From Hypomesus transpacificus (taxonomy: Eukaryota; Chordata; Actinopteri; Osmeriformes; Osmeridae): DNA of 64,000 nt. Where the stretch lies: assembly GCF_021917145.1 (NCBI RefSeq), contig NC_061077.1, positions 8,110,083 to 8,174,082 of the forward strand, given 5' to 3'. Below the pieces are notes generated by a model. That model was not told the origin of the DNA, did not search any database, and was given only the letters and a program-made list of their open reading frames with translations. Below are positions 35,825 through 49,230 of this stretch, piece by piece; positions within the stretch are counted from its first letter, which is position 1; every line of letters starts with the position of its first letter. Both the position numbers and the translations under genes were made by a program.

Positions 35825-38800
35825 ATGAAGGACAAACAGAAGAGAAAGAAGGAGCGCACGTGGGCAGAGGCTGCTCGCATGGTAAAATATATAATCGATC
35901 TTATTTTTTTGAATCTAAGGTAAGGTAATGACAGCCCGTATGCGCCAGCATAGACGAACAACAGCCCCCATGTATGGCTAGATTGTCAGCCACAGAGCTC
36001 AGTCTATGCGCTGCGGTTAGCTAGCTAGCTATTATTGTATGTTCGTTACCAATATAGCTATATTGACTAAGGTTAGGGTAGCTACTCTACCTTGCTAGCA
36101 AAGAAGGCTATTATATAATTCACTATGAGTCAATGGCTACACAGTAAGGTTGACAATTAAACCACAAGCACATCCTCGAACAACATACATATATTTAGCG
36201 ATTAGTAATTACTCGTTAGCTAACACTTATTGTTGACAGTACATACTTTGCCAGCGTACAAGGTTAGCCAGCAAACCGCTAGCTAATATATCTTGCTAGC
36301 TATGTGCTAATGTTTGCCCCCTTTGTTTAGCTTATGCTAGGTATTCTGGCGAGCATGAGAAAATGCCTCTCAATAATTAACCTTTCCAGAAATTGTTTCA
36401 CATTGATGGAAACTAGCTGTACTAGGCAGTTGCGTCGTGCTATTTGCCTAGCTTTTCAGCGGCTGTAGATAGCTATAGATATATTAATCTACGAGTGAAA
36501 AATTGCTAGCTACATTGATTCATATTCAGTCAATGATAAATATCTCGACCGAAATGGGTCAGGAAAGGTCGGAGACACTTGTCAGAGAAATGTCAATTAT
36601 CATTGATCTGTATCAGTTGAGTTGATGTCTAACATTAGTTATATACCAAGTTACTCTTCCACTATCCAACTAGCTTGCTAGTCATCTAATCATCGTGGTC
36701 TCTATTTTTAATTATCATCCATCTCTATCAGTTGAGTTGATGTCAAGCTCAAGGCTAGTTGATTAGTTCCATAGTTTGCTGTGATGCATGCCCTTTCCAA
36801 AGGAGGCCTACTTACTTTGAAGTACAATAAATCAGGCAGGTATGAATGGCTGAACTAATATATTTTTGCCACTGTCTTGATTATCTTATGTTGAAACACT
36901 TACATGAGTTCTTTTCATGCAGGACTGGCTATTCTATAAGAAGCAATACAACCTTGTTTAGACCTTTCATCATGTATCACCCATCAACCAATGCCCAATT
37001 TGATTAGTTTAGTTGAAGTTGTCTGCTGTCGAGTCATATATGTTAGAAATGTGTAGAATAAGATAACACATTCCTAAAAGACATAGCGTGTCTGAGTTCA
37101 TTTGCCAGAGCCTACATTTAATGCTTCTTATCAACGTCAGTCTCATCTATGCATTGCAGTGCAACAAAGCCCTTTGCCTTTTTGGGGTTAGGCTGTGGCC
37201 CTCTGCATGTATTTATAAACAGGGCCCATGTGTTGCAGCAAAGCCTTGTGTTGGGACTTTGAAGCTTTTGTGGTAGCCAAAATCTCTTTGAGTCTTGGAT
37301 GTTGGCACAATAGGTTACAATCTCAAGCTCTACTTTTGGTCTCATTTGACAGCTAGCCTTTTACTTGTTACTACCTTAATATAACTTCATATCATCAAAA
37401 CAATAAGAAAGCCTAATCCTATTAATCAACGTCAGAATAACATGAGCATTGACTTTGTGTGCTTATGTAGACTTGTATAACATGATCATCATTTGTCCAT
37501 CTGAGGGAGTGCTCATTGTGAGACTAACTCACATATCCTAGATTTTACAAATCTGCATGGTCTTGTAGAGACATGCTTGCTTATGCATGCTTACTTCTTC
37601 TATGACATAGGGTTACATTTGAGATATTTGGAACCAGTCCAAAATCTGTACACAATTGTTAAGCCAAAAGTTGTTATATTTCTAAATCTGCTAATTACGT
37701 AGCCTTGGACTCATGTTTTTATTTTTTATTCTCAGACAATACTCTAAGCAAAATAATGTTTTTATATACATTTTTAAACATTTGGGTATCCAATTATTAA
37801 ATGCAAGGAAGTGAGGTGTCACATTTTTCGTGACAACAGCTAGGAGTTCAGTTGTGTGGCAAAGTAGGCTATGCACAACATAGTCTACTTTGGATCAAAA
37901 GGATCCGAAATTGATAAGGTTGTTCAACTTTTTAGATAATTTGAAGATTTTGTGACCGCCTTCAACCTCATGAGCAGTGTATACAAATTAGGTTCTGGAA
38001 TTAATATGCTTAACGAGAAACGCAGTTCTCTTAATTGATATATGAATATATTTTATATAAGGTATATTTAATATACATTAACAAGCTCACTCTAGCAGAC
38101 AAATGCTGAACTACGAATTTGAAGATTCATTATGCAAATATAGTATTGAGCTATGGATGGTTGAATAATATTCCATTCAGCACCTTGGACAGCCCTCTTA
38201 ACGACTTTGTTACAATGCACTTTATAAATATTGTTTATGCACTTGGAAAACAGATGTAGGCCTACCTCCATCGTTAGAAAGGCACATATAGCCTTACATA
38301 AATCTTAGGACCATCGTTATTGGGAAACCGGACATACGACAAGAAGCAACAGCTTTTCGAGTTAATGGCAGACTTTTTGTCTGATTGCATTGGATTTTTA
38401 TAATCACTTTATTGTCATTTTAAGAGAAGCCAAATTCTTCACTCACTCAAGATCTTTGCCCACTTTAAATAGTTTTTGCCACCAGCATTTCTACTTTGGT
38501 AAAATATAACGTAGATCTGAACTAGGCTTTGATACTTGAGGTTTTTATAGAGCTTTCTGTGCACTGGGTTTTCTTCATTGATGAGATGGGTTAGGCCATC
38601 GTCTCCATAGTTTAAAGAGTGCTAACATAGGACACATCCAGCTTCTGGTACTAGGAGCTCTTGTACGACATTAACTTCTCTGCAGTATAAATGATCACAT
38701 TCATGTTACTCTGTCTTTTGTGCCTTTCGTGCGCGTGTGCACTAGTGTGTGTAGATGCATGAGCTTTCTGTGCTTGTGTCTGGCTGATTTAGGCCTACCC

Positions 38801-41800
38801 TTCCGCTTAGTCCCATTTCCTGCAAGTCAGTAGGTTTGTTTAAAGCAGTGCTATTCCCAGTATGTATGCATGCTGTATTGTAATCTCTCTCATCACAGTA
38901 CTCTATTATATCCTGTTACAGCTACATTCAGGAGGGCTTGATTGTAGACCTTTGTGTAAAAATGTAAAATATATGTTTTTATTACAGGGTAACATAGAAA
39001 ATCATATTGGGTTTTTATGCTGCATCATTGTTAAATTGGTTGTTTTCCCCTAGACGTCAGTTGATAGTTCTGGGTTTATATATGTGTGCTAGTCAGTTTG
39101 TTGATACAGTACTGGAGAGATTAGTCACATGGTTTCTGCTGGTGAATTTGGTGCGGTTAGGTTAAATGTTTTGAAGCGTTTTAATGAACAGATACTTTTG
39201 TAACTGCCTTTGAGTCTTTTACATAAAGGGTAGAACTATTGTAACTCTTTTTCAATCCATTCATTTGTTATTTTTAATCATTTATTATTGCCAATGTTTT
39301 TCAGGTCCTTGAGAACTTCTCTGATGCTCCAATGACACCAAAACAGATCTTACATGTTATACAGACGAAGGGACTCAAAGAGATGAGGTAACTGTCTAGC
39401 ACCACACTTTCTTATGCCTCCTCAAATAAGTGTATATATAAGTAATATCAAGTCTTTCTAAGATGCCGTTGTAGAAATTCAAAAGTTAAAATAAATAATA
39501 ATGATACAATTGAACTTTTTTTCTTTCTCCATCTTCTTCTTGATCTGCATTCCACTGCTGAAATAGAAGGTGAGATCGTTTTTAAATTTTTGCACACAGT
39601 GCATACATTAGTCACTTTGCATTTCACCATGTTAATACTCGACACTAATTTCTCTGTCCTTTCTTTTTAATGACCGTTAGTGGCACGGCACCCCTAGCAT
39701 GTCTGGTGACCATGCTGCACTCCCAAGTAAGAGGAGACCGAGTCAAAAACAGCATCTTCTTCAAGCTGCCTGGCAGGATGAGCCTCTTCACATTAAAGGT
39801 ATGGAAATACAAATCCCTTCAAATACACTCATGTAAACATACACACACATACGAATTTGCAGGAGTGTTTCTCAACAAAGTTCTGTCATTGTAGAAAAAC
39901 GCCCTGCAGTGGACCAAGAGTGCTACAGAGTCAGATACAGTGGAATCCGCCTCCACCACTACCCCAGCCTCCACCACCAGCACAGCAACAGCTGCCCCCG
40001 CAGACGAGCAGGAGAGCTGTGACTCCACAGAGACTACTGCTGCCAGTGGAGAGAACGATGGTAGTTATAACCAGTTCACACTGAGGGGTATTGAACATCA
40101 CACTTCTGTGATGATGAAGATGTAAATCAGTTTATTAGCATTACATTTAAACAACTAGAATGGTGGTAACTATTCGTAACAAAAAGGTCTTCCTCATTCT
40201 CGAAAGCACTCTGCATTAACCTGGCTAATTGGACTTGGGGAAAATTAATTTCTGTCTTGAGCTTGAACTTGAGCAATAAAGCAAACCAGAGAGGCCTGTT
40301 TTTTTGGGGGGGAGCCCTAGATGTGTTTGTTGCCATGGTTGCACGACACTGTTAGCTGTGGCCTAGATCACATATGTTTAGTGAATGTGTGTGCATGATT
40401 GGGATCCACCAACATGTCCCTTTCAGTTAGTTACATTTCCATAAACAAAGCCATGGGAAAAGTGATGGGCATGTTTATTTGAATAAACGGCCATTTAAAC
40501 AACCTGCTTATCAGTATTGTATTTTAAGACAAAGAGCATTCCTTGTCTTTTGTGTGGGCCTTTTTTTGATCAGTCATGTCTAAAACAAAATACATCAAAC
40601 CCCTTTTAAACAACACAAGCACAAGTCATTCTTCCCACTTGAGTTTCCTTCCCTCCGTTCATCTTATCTAACAAAGTCATACAGTTTGGATGGAGGCAGG
40701 ATTTAAAAGACAGTATATGAATGTATACTGTGTAACCCAGCTCTGTCCTCCCCTACAGCGTCAGTAGATGAGACCTCCTCGAGTGCCTCATGCTCTACAG
40801 ACCCCCCGCCCCAGAACCAGCCCCAGACCCGGCTGAGCAGAGCAGGACAGGCACGCTCCGACGCCCAGACCCAGCACACCCCGCCCCAGCATGCCCAGAC
40901 CAGGCTCAGTCGCTCCAGACAGGTACGCACTGCACGAGCCCACCCCACCTCCGGGCTCCCATCGTCTTTATCTGAAACTCTCATAAGGATTACATGGACG
41001 AGGGATGAGTTAGTCATGTGTACATGGACAATACGATTGTGTTTGGAGTTTTGTCTCTGCATACATTGTAGTTTGATGTGTAAGGGAGATTTCCTTTTTA
41101 ATTACAAATATATTTGGAGACGTTAATACTATTACACTAAACTACTAGCTAACCAAGTAACCAATGCAGCTTTGTCTCTGTGGCTTATCCATCCAGTCAG
41201 ACGGAAACCTGCAATGTAAACCCAAGACTGAATTTGGGAAAACATAATTGATTAATGCAAATGTTCCCTTGAGTAACCACTGTCTCTCTAATTGCTGAAC
41301 AGTTTACACAGATTAGATTGAATTAGTATTAATAATATAACAAATTATGACATGCGGTTTGATCATTGAAATTCCAACATTTGACATGGCTGCTGTGTTT
41401 TCCTCTTTAGTTTTTAATGAGATGTTCTTCCTCTGTTGATCTCTCTCTCTCTCGGTCACTGCTGCAGTCTGGGAGACAGAGGAAGAAGGCAGTGATGATG
41501 CCACGTGTTGTCCTCACGCCGCTCAAGGTCAACGGTGAACACGTCCCCTCAGGTATGTACTATTCTCTACCAGCCGACTCTGCCCCAGACTCGCTCTCTC
41601 CCTCTCCTAGTACACACACTCACACACAGAGTGTCATGTTGCACTAGAAAATGTCTGGATCACACCTTCTACGACTGTAGACAAAGTAAGACAATATCAG
41701 GATAACCATTGCCAACTTTCTTCTCAGCGTCATCGACAAATTGGAAATGAAATCTGCAAAGAAGATGGGGTAGAGTCAGAGAGTGGTAGTCGACATATTT

Positions 41801-44800
41801 GATCTTGTCTATGTTTTTCAATAAGAAGGTGATAGCTAAGACTTCCTTTAAAATCCACAGTAACCGTTAACAGGAAAACACTCCTGTATGTGCTTCAAAT
41901 AGATTTTCTGCCTTCAACTCACTTTTTCCAATCGTTATGTTCATTGGATGAACTGTGGTTGTAGAGAGTCCTTAATCCGTTGTGTTCCTATGGGTACAAT
42001 TAGACCATTAAACCAAATACACCGTCAAAACCTTTCCAGCAAATTATTTGGTTTTCTCTGCACTCGTGTGCTAATCAGCCTTCCTATGCCTGGCAGTACC
42101 CTGGAACTTTCCCCTCCTTGTGGCTAGTTGTCTGTCAGTTTTTATGTGTGCAGGATACTTCTCCTTACCATTCTATGCACCTGAGATGTCTGTCGCCCCT
42201 TCTGCTTGTGTGTGCACCTGGAATATCAGCCCCCCCACCTGCCGTATGTCTGAGAGACACTCAGCTGCTCTGTGTTTTCATGCTTTGGGCTCAAGCGTCC
42301 TGAAGCTCTGCCCCAGATGCTCAGCTTGGATGTGTGACCCCTCCCCCCCTTTCCCATTCCCACCCAAACTCATCCTCTTTTCCTTTATCTGTGTCTGTGG
42401 GTCTGGGTAACTCACCTTCTTCCCTTGCTTTGTGTGTGTGCACTCTGCACACCTGCCGACTCCTGACTCTCGCCCTTGTTATCAGGGCTTTGCTACCCCT
42501 ATGGCCCGTCTTGCTTGGCCAACCTGCCAACCCGCCCCTGCATCACTCCCAGCCTCCTTTCTTCCACATGACCTGAGTGTCTCACTGGCCCCTCCTCCTC
42601 CCACCTCTCCCCCTTAGGAGCAGAAGGGAGGCGCAGGGAAGGCTCTAGGGGGGGTCCAGGCCCCACACTGCGCACCCGCCCTGAGCTGGGCTGGAAGCGC
42701 CCCCAGCACTTCAAGAGCATGCGTGCCCACCGCTCAGGTACAAGGCTTAGAGCCGAGAAACCCCAACTTCCACCACCCCACTCAATCTCCCCACAGTAAC
42801 CCCTAAAACACCACTCCCAAACTACTCCTTGGCTTCACCCGATTAATTAATCACTGTCCTAATTTCATGACTGACAATGGACACGTGAGGAATCCTCTGA
42901 GTTTATATGGGGATGGATTTAGACTTAGTCTACACAACAATCAAGACTGTTTTTGTCCTTCTGAGAAATACATTTTGAAACAGTGAACTGAAGTTGATGT
43001 ATAATTTGCTAATCTTTGTGTTGCCTCAATTACATTTAGACTACCATAAAGACCCCTAAGATGTTGGTACTTTAAGACCAGTATTGGTTATTAATAAAAT
43101 GCTCAATGAACGTGACAAGGATTAGCCGGTTGGTGTTTGGTCCTTCAAGTCAGCCTAACTCTGAACTAAACCACCTTCAATTTTGAGTGCTATTTTGATG
43201 CTGTTAGTTGCTGAACTAAAATGCCTGGTTGTGCCGCTGGTTAACCAAATACGTCATATTTTCTGGCAAAGGAAAAACATTGCACATGACTTGCATCATT
43301 CAATAAAAAGCCATTGTGTGTGTTTGAAGTTGCTGAGCTTAAGGGTTGTCTGTGTATACAGGTCCGATGAAGAGGAGCCGAGGAGGGGTAGAAGTGGACT
43401 TTGAGACCCCGGGATCCATCCTGGTCAACACAAACATCCGGGCCCTCATCAACATGCGGACCTTCGCAGCCTTCCCGCCACACTCCCAACAGCAGCTCCT
43501 GCAGCTCCTCCCCGAGGTGGATCGTCAGGTCAGTGTGTGCATGTGTGACCTGCGACCCCCCCCCCCCCTCCCCCAGGTCATCACACATACCTGGTGTCTC
43601 CTCTCTCATTATCACTGACTTGGATTCAAATCAAGATCCAATCTATGTGGTTAATAAGGACTCTACCTATCCAGGTGATCTAAATGACCTGACTGTGTTT
43701 TGTTTGCGTCTCTCCTCCTCCCAGGCTGGACCGGACAGTCTGGCCCGTCTCAGTAGCTCGGCTCTTAATAATGAGTTTTTCACTCATGCCTCCCAGAGCT
43801 GGAAAGAAAGGCTAGCAGAAGGTGAGCATGATGAGCCTGTCAGATGGTGGGGGTTGATGATGTCCTCAGTCATGGAACATCTTAGAGGATGTATCACCTA
43901 CATCCAAGTCACAGCACACATGTGCATTTAGCTCTCTTTCATGGACATCCAATAGATACAAAAGCCTCAAAAGGAGCAGTGGGCACCCTAATGATGACCT
44001 AAAGCTAACTGGCTCTGCTCTTGCCATAGTGCACAAGAGCAGCCAAGTAAATGAACATGTTCTCAACTATTGAATTACTGTACTAAAACAATATACTGTT
44101 TTTTTGTGTTCATTCTTTTGACATTTTCAGGTGAGTTCACTCACGAGATGCAAGTGCGCTTCCGACAGGAGATGGAAAAGGAGAAGAAAGTGGAGGCGTG
44201 GAAGGAGAAATTCTTTGAAGAGTACCATGGCCAAAAGTACATGAACACAACTAGTTTTAATCCAGCTTTTATATGCTTTGACATTCAATGAGCTGGTTTT
44301 GGTTGCATTTGGCATTTAGCATTTATGCATATTCTCTGTATATTCTCCCATAGATCTGGCCTGACACGAGAGGAGTCTTTGAAGTTGACAATGAGCGAAG
44401 CTGCAGATGGCAGTGTCGCCACCAGTGTTTTAGACAGCGAGGTGGCCGCCGCGGCAGCTGGGACACCCAAGCGTCGGAGCGTAGGCCGCAGACGGCGAGA
44501 CGGCAGGATGAGGAGGCGCACGCGGGCTGACCTGAGGCGCAGAGCACGACGCACCCTTTGCAAGGCCACCACCCCAACGCTTCAGTCTCCGGAGCAGGCC
44601 GAGGGCACTCCCCCCCTAGATGCCGTTTCCGTCTCTGTTTGCTCGCCCATGGCTGAGGCCACTGTGGTCCAAGGAGAGGTGGTCCTGCAGGCTGAATCTG
44701 GGTTGGAGGTCCCTTCGGAGTGTGCCTCCCCTGCCCCAGTGCCTTCCCCTGCCCCTGTTTCCTCCACCGTGCCAGGGCCCAGTTCGGTGCCCAGTTCGGT

Positions 44801-47800
44801 GCCCAGTTCGGTGCCCAGTTCGGTGCCCAGTTCGGTGCCCAGTCCGAGCCCCAGCCCAGCTTCCATCAGTGCCAACGAGGAGCCTGAGGTCACGGCGCGT
44901 CTACTCCCTGAAGAACCCACACCTGCCATGGCCTCGACATCATCTCCATCCTCCTCTTCCTCTTCTTCCTCCTCCTCGTCCTCCCCCTCCTCCTCTCCCT
45001 CCTCCCCCTCCTCCGACAGGCCGGGGGTCTTTGCTGCCGGCCTGGACTCGTCCTCCTCGTCCTCGTCTGCCTCCTCCACCGCTGCAGCCGCTGTCGACCC
45101 GTTGGATGACGGCGCCTCCGTGGTCACGTCCGTCACCGGTGGCACTGCCACCAGCAGCCGTGAGAGCAGCCCTGCCGCCAGCCCAGCGCCTGCCCCCTCC
45201 TCCGCCCAGCTCAAGGATCAGAAGAGGAGGCCAGATGAGCCCCAGGCCTTCTCCAGCTTTCCCGAGAAAAGGCCCCGGCTTGACGACCGTCAGTCCTTTC
45301 GTACCACAATCGACAGTGTCCACTCGGAAAAGCCACAGCCGACAACCGAGGAACCCAAGGTCCCACCTATCCGGGTATGACCAATACTTGATAGAACTAT
45401 ATTGTGGGGGTAGACATAAGCCATTAATTAGCATGATGATTAAGTCCATGTTAAGGTATCATTCTGAGGTGTGACATGTTTCTGTTGTCTTATGTTTCTG
45501 CAGATTCAACTCTCCAGGATCAAACCGCCCTGGGTCAAAGGGCCGCCCACCTACCAGATCTGTCCCCGCATCGTCCCCCCCGGCGAGGGCTCGCGGCGGT
45601 CGGGCACGGGGGCGCGCACCCTGGCAGACATCAAAGCCCGGGCCCAACAAGCCAGGGCCCAGCGCGAGGCCGCTGCTGCTGTTGCAGCCACTGGCGACGG
45701 GGCAGGGCCGGGCGGGGGTGGGTTGCGGACTGGTACTGGGCTATCGGATCGCAGCAGTGGACGACGAGCGCGAGAGCACCCAGGACCTGTCGAGCCCGGA
45801 GGAGGAGGAGGAAGAGCAGGGGGAGGTAGCTTGGAAGAGCAGGGATCGCCTGCGGACTCTAATTCGTCTGGAGCACAACTACAGTCTTCCACTGTAGAGC
45901 CCTCAGAGAGGACCACGGCAAACACCCCTCAGCCTGCACCATCACCCTCCCTGTCCACCACTTCTACCTCCTTGTCTTCCGAGCCCCCGCAAACCCCTAC
46001 TCCTCCTTCACCCACTAGAGAGGACAAGGCGGAAGAGCTTAGTGGAGAGGAAGGGACTGCAGCAGTGTCCCAAAGCATCTCCAACGGACCTCTGGACAAG
46101 ACGGCAGCTTCCCCAGCTCTGGAGCCTGAGGCTGTAGCCAACTGTGCTGCCTCCGAGAGGACAGATGGACCGGGTGGAAGTCCGTCTCTGGCTCCTACCT
46201 CCATCCCAGACTCTTTACCCAGGTTTGGGGCCCAGGGTGTGGATGTGATTAGGAGCTTGGCAGCCCCCTGTCAGCTGTGGGAAGGAGAGCAGGCTCGAGC
46301 TGAACACAGAGGGTCTGGGGCCGGAGGAGGCGGGGTCATCCAGCACGGCTCCCACCACGTAGGGCCCCAGGAAGCCCCTCCTGCTTCAGGCAGAGAGGCT
46401 CGTAACCAGGCTGAAAGACAGCAAGCAGACACCCCACCCCTCACACAACTTCCCGTCTCGATAAGAGAGAGGGTCGACGAATCCGGGGCTCATAGTGACT
46501 CCACTGAGACTGCGTCTGATTGTGAGAATGAGAGCCAGGAAGACAATCCCCTCAGTGATTGGCACCATCACCTCGCCAGCGCCCAGCGCAATGGTACTAC
46601 GCACTTACACAGAGGCTCCTTGCCGCTGCACAGCCTGCCAGTTATCCACAGTCCTCCCCCTCAGAACCAGCAGCCGGTCATCCAGGCCCACGTGTCGAGC
46701 CGCCACGGGCAGACAGTCATCCAACCCCGCTTCCCCAACGGTCTGCCCAGTCAAGCACATCCTCAGAAGCAGCAACAGCTGGCTGGACGTTCTCACCTCC
46801 AACCTCTAGACCACCAAGGTCACCCTCCAAACCAGTCGCAATCTCAACGGGGCCACAGACTGATGGATGGAAGTGGAAACATGTTTGCCAAAACAGAAAC
46901 CAATGATGACTCTAAGGTAGGCAGCAGGGGCACTCCTGAGGATGACTGTAGGGGGGGGCTCAAACCCTCTCAGACGCCCCCCATTGCTGCTACTACTACA
47001 GGCTCTAAGAGGCTCCCCAACTCCAGCAGACCTGTTTCCACTGTGGAGGCTAACAATCCCCTGGTCACTCAGCTGCTACAGGGCAGTTTATCCCTGGAGA
47101 AGGTCCTTCCCCAATCCCACTCAGCCAGCAAGCTGGAGATCAACCGGCTGCCTGGTGCACCCCTATCTGGCCCCCAGCCAAGGGGTCCTCCACCTAGGAA
47201 CCCAGGCCCTCGACTCCGGGGCCAACCTGAAGCTACAGGGGAGTCCCCCTCTCCAGAGTTGTCGTCCTTCTCTCAGAGCCAGCAGAAGACCCCTGCAGGC
47301 CGCGGCTCCCCAGGGGCGGGCCGCTGCTTCGGGCCCTCCCCATCTCGCATGGCCTGCCTAATGGAGGAGGCCTCATCCCGCGCCACAGCCATGCAGCAGT
47401 ACCTCTCGCAACAGCCAGGTGGTGCTGTGCCACCGGGGGCAGTGCCTGTCATAACCTCCCTTTCTTCCTCCTCGTCCTCCTCGTCGTCCTCCTCGAGACG
47501 CAGCTCAGACTTCAACTCCCAGAGTACAGCAGCCTTTGAGTCGGCTGTTATCAGAGAGTCGTCTCTGCCTCAGGCCTCGCGGGGTGCCACTCCAGATAGG
47601 CCAGCTGGTGTTCAGCAGTCCCCCTACCGGACTACTCCGGATGCCCCTTCACCTCCTCACGGCGACCTCTGCCCCACCGAAGTGGTGCCCACCATCAAGA
47701 TCAACTGGCACCCCTCTAAAGCCCTGCCCACTCAGACCCACCCCCACCAACAGCAACACTCACCTGCACCTAGCGTGAAGAATGAGGTCACCTCGCGGCC

Positions 47801-48401
47801 CTCTTGCCAATCTCTTGCCAAAACCTCCCCTTCTGCTCCAATAGGTAGTGGGGCACCGATGGTTGTTACCAAAAAAGAGCCTCTGAACTCAGTGGACGGT
47901 TATCTGGGTGGAGGCGCTATGGAGGGACTGCTCAACATGGAGATGTCATTAGCCAGGATGGCCAAGAAGGAACATAACAAATCTTCCTACTCCTCTGCCT
48001 CCCCTTCCTCCTCCTCCTCTCCATCATCCGCCTCGTCTGCCTCCTCCCTTCCCTTTCAGTTGTATGGGAAGCTGCCCAAGCAAGGTGGAGGTGTTGGAGG
48101 GAGTGGCGGTGGAGGCAATGCGCCTGGCTTTAGCTACACCGCCAATGTCTCTGTTATGGATGGCAGTGGGTTTTCAAGAAGCATCGCCGATGGGGTCCTA
48201 CAGCTGCGCCCACGACATGGCTCTGCCCAGAGTGCTACTCTCAGCATCCAGGCCTTTGCCGACAGTGCTGCAGAGGAGGTGGCACTGAAGTGCTCGTGTC
48301 GCCTCAAGGCCATGATCATGTGCCAGGGCTGTGGCGCCTTCTGCCACGACGATTGCATCGGCCCCTCCAAACTATGTGTGTCTTGTCTGGTGGTCAGATA
48401 A
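35825..48401 (+). CDS. asxl1: ASXL1, Polycomb/BAP1-associated chromatin regulator
   Basis: The cofactor that activates BAP1 to remove ubiquitin from H2A K119 in the nucleus. Thirteen coding exons: 35825-35881, 39305-39387, 39567-39569 (3 nt), 39681-39798, 39895-40060, 40759-40922, 41468-41552, 42618-42737, 43362-43528, 43725-43821, 44131-44236, 44354-45374, 45504-48401; 1694 aa (human 1541). Residues 1-87 form the HARE-HTH domain ([43 protein letters not shown]). The DEUBAD/ASXH domain spans about 270-390 ([68 protein letters not shown]). Then [15 protein letters not shown] and [11 protein letters not shown] follow, then a long low-complexity region. The atypical C-terminal PHD finger reads [20 protein letters not shown] and ends VSCLVVR. 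The last exon is very large, as in mammals. Intron 1 is 3.4 kb. Confidence 0.96.
39567..39569 (+). other. asxl1: 3-nt microexon of asxl1
   Basis: The exon ending 39387 and the exon starting 39681 would give ...KEM-SGT when joined directly. Human ASXL1 reads KEMRSGT. The trinucleotide AAG, preceded by AAATAG with a pyrimidine-rich tract and followed by GTGAGA, restores exactly one Arg codon (AG|A AG|T) and keeps phase. Human ASXL1 is known to have a 3-bp exon at this place. Confidence 0.8.
44778..44837 (+). repeat. 12-bp tandem repeat, five perfect copies, in asxl1
   Basis: Five identical CCCAGTTCGGTG units are followed by a degraded sixth. They encode repeated Pro-Ser-Ser-Val in the disordered central region. 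Perfect identity suggests recent slippage, or assembly uncertainty in copy number. Confidence 0.95.
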
Positions 48402-48974
48402 GCGTGTTTCTACCAGTCTACACTACTGTGGGTATACCTTTACACACCAATTTAACATATTCAAGTATTAAACACCCAGAACTTATGAATAGGACTGAAG
48501 AGGGTGTTTGGTGTGACGTGTACAAAACCCTGATGAGGGTAGAGTGGGGAGGCACAGGGACAGGAGCTTGCCTTGTATTATAAAATTGGTCTGTATTTTT
48601 TGTTGCACATTTTTTTCTAATGCCGTTCTGATGTTATAATTATTATTATTATTATTATTGTTGTTTAATATGTGAATTTACAGGGCATGGTTGGTTGTGC
48701 CTTTTTTTTCTCTGAAACATTTACCTCATCTTATCTTTACACACCCATCATCAATTGCGTGAAAATGATGGCTGTTTTTCCGTTCTCTCCTAGCTGGCAC
48801 ATAGGGCTTCGAGAAACTTGTTGTTCTTGTCTCTTTTCGCAAAGAAATATTTTTTTAACCATTAAAGCCAATGGCATTGTTTCCTTTTTTGTATGTGCTT
48901 TGTCATTTAGTTTTTCTTCCAAAGTTATGTCTGTTCTTGCAGTTAACTTGCAGTTAAGCACAGTATTCTGTACC

Positions 48975-48980
48975 AATAAA
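48975..48980 (+). terminator. Poly(A) signal AATAAA, asxl1
   Basis: AATAAA is 574 bases after the asxl1 stop and is followed by a TGTTGTTT-type GT-rich element. Confidence 0.65.
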
Positions 48981-49224
48981 ACAAAGAATGAGCAGTCTGT
49001 TGTTTAAAAATGGCATTCGTTTTGCAGATCGTAGTAATAGAGATGTGTATTGGCCCCTTTTCCTGATAAAATTAAAATATATCACCAAGAAATACATTTC
49101 AGGATTCCTACCTCATTAATACAGTGTTTGGGTACAGACAATATTTCTGGCCATTTAGTGGACCCATAACTTGCAAAATGTATGTCAGTTCAATGTATTT
49201 GATATCAACAGCAATCAAGGCATT

Positions 49225-49230
49225 TTTATT
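49225..49230 (-). terminator. Poly(A) signal AATAAA, pcmtd2
   Basis: A minus-strand AATAAA downstream of the pcmtd2 stop; another at 49585-49590 is also possible. Either makes the gene convergent with asxl1 within a few hundred bases. Confidence 0.4.

Noticed and set aside
44582-45214. Long open frame on the minus strand (210 codons) opposite asxl1 exon 12
   Set aside because: It is the antisense shadow of Ser/Pro-rich coding sequence. The plus strand carries conserved ASXL1 motifs and there is no independent evidence for a minus gene.
44620-45474. 284-codon plus-strand frame within asxl1
   Set aside because: An out-of-frame reading of the same exon, giving only Pro/Leu/Arg-rich low complexity.
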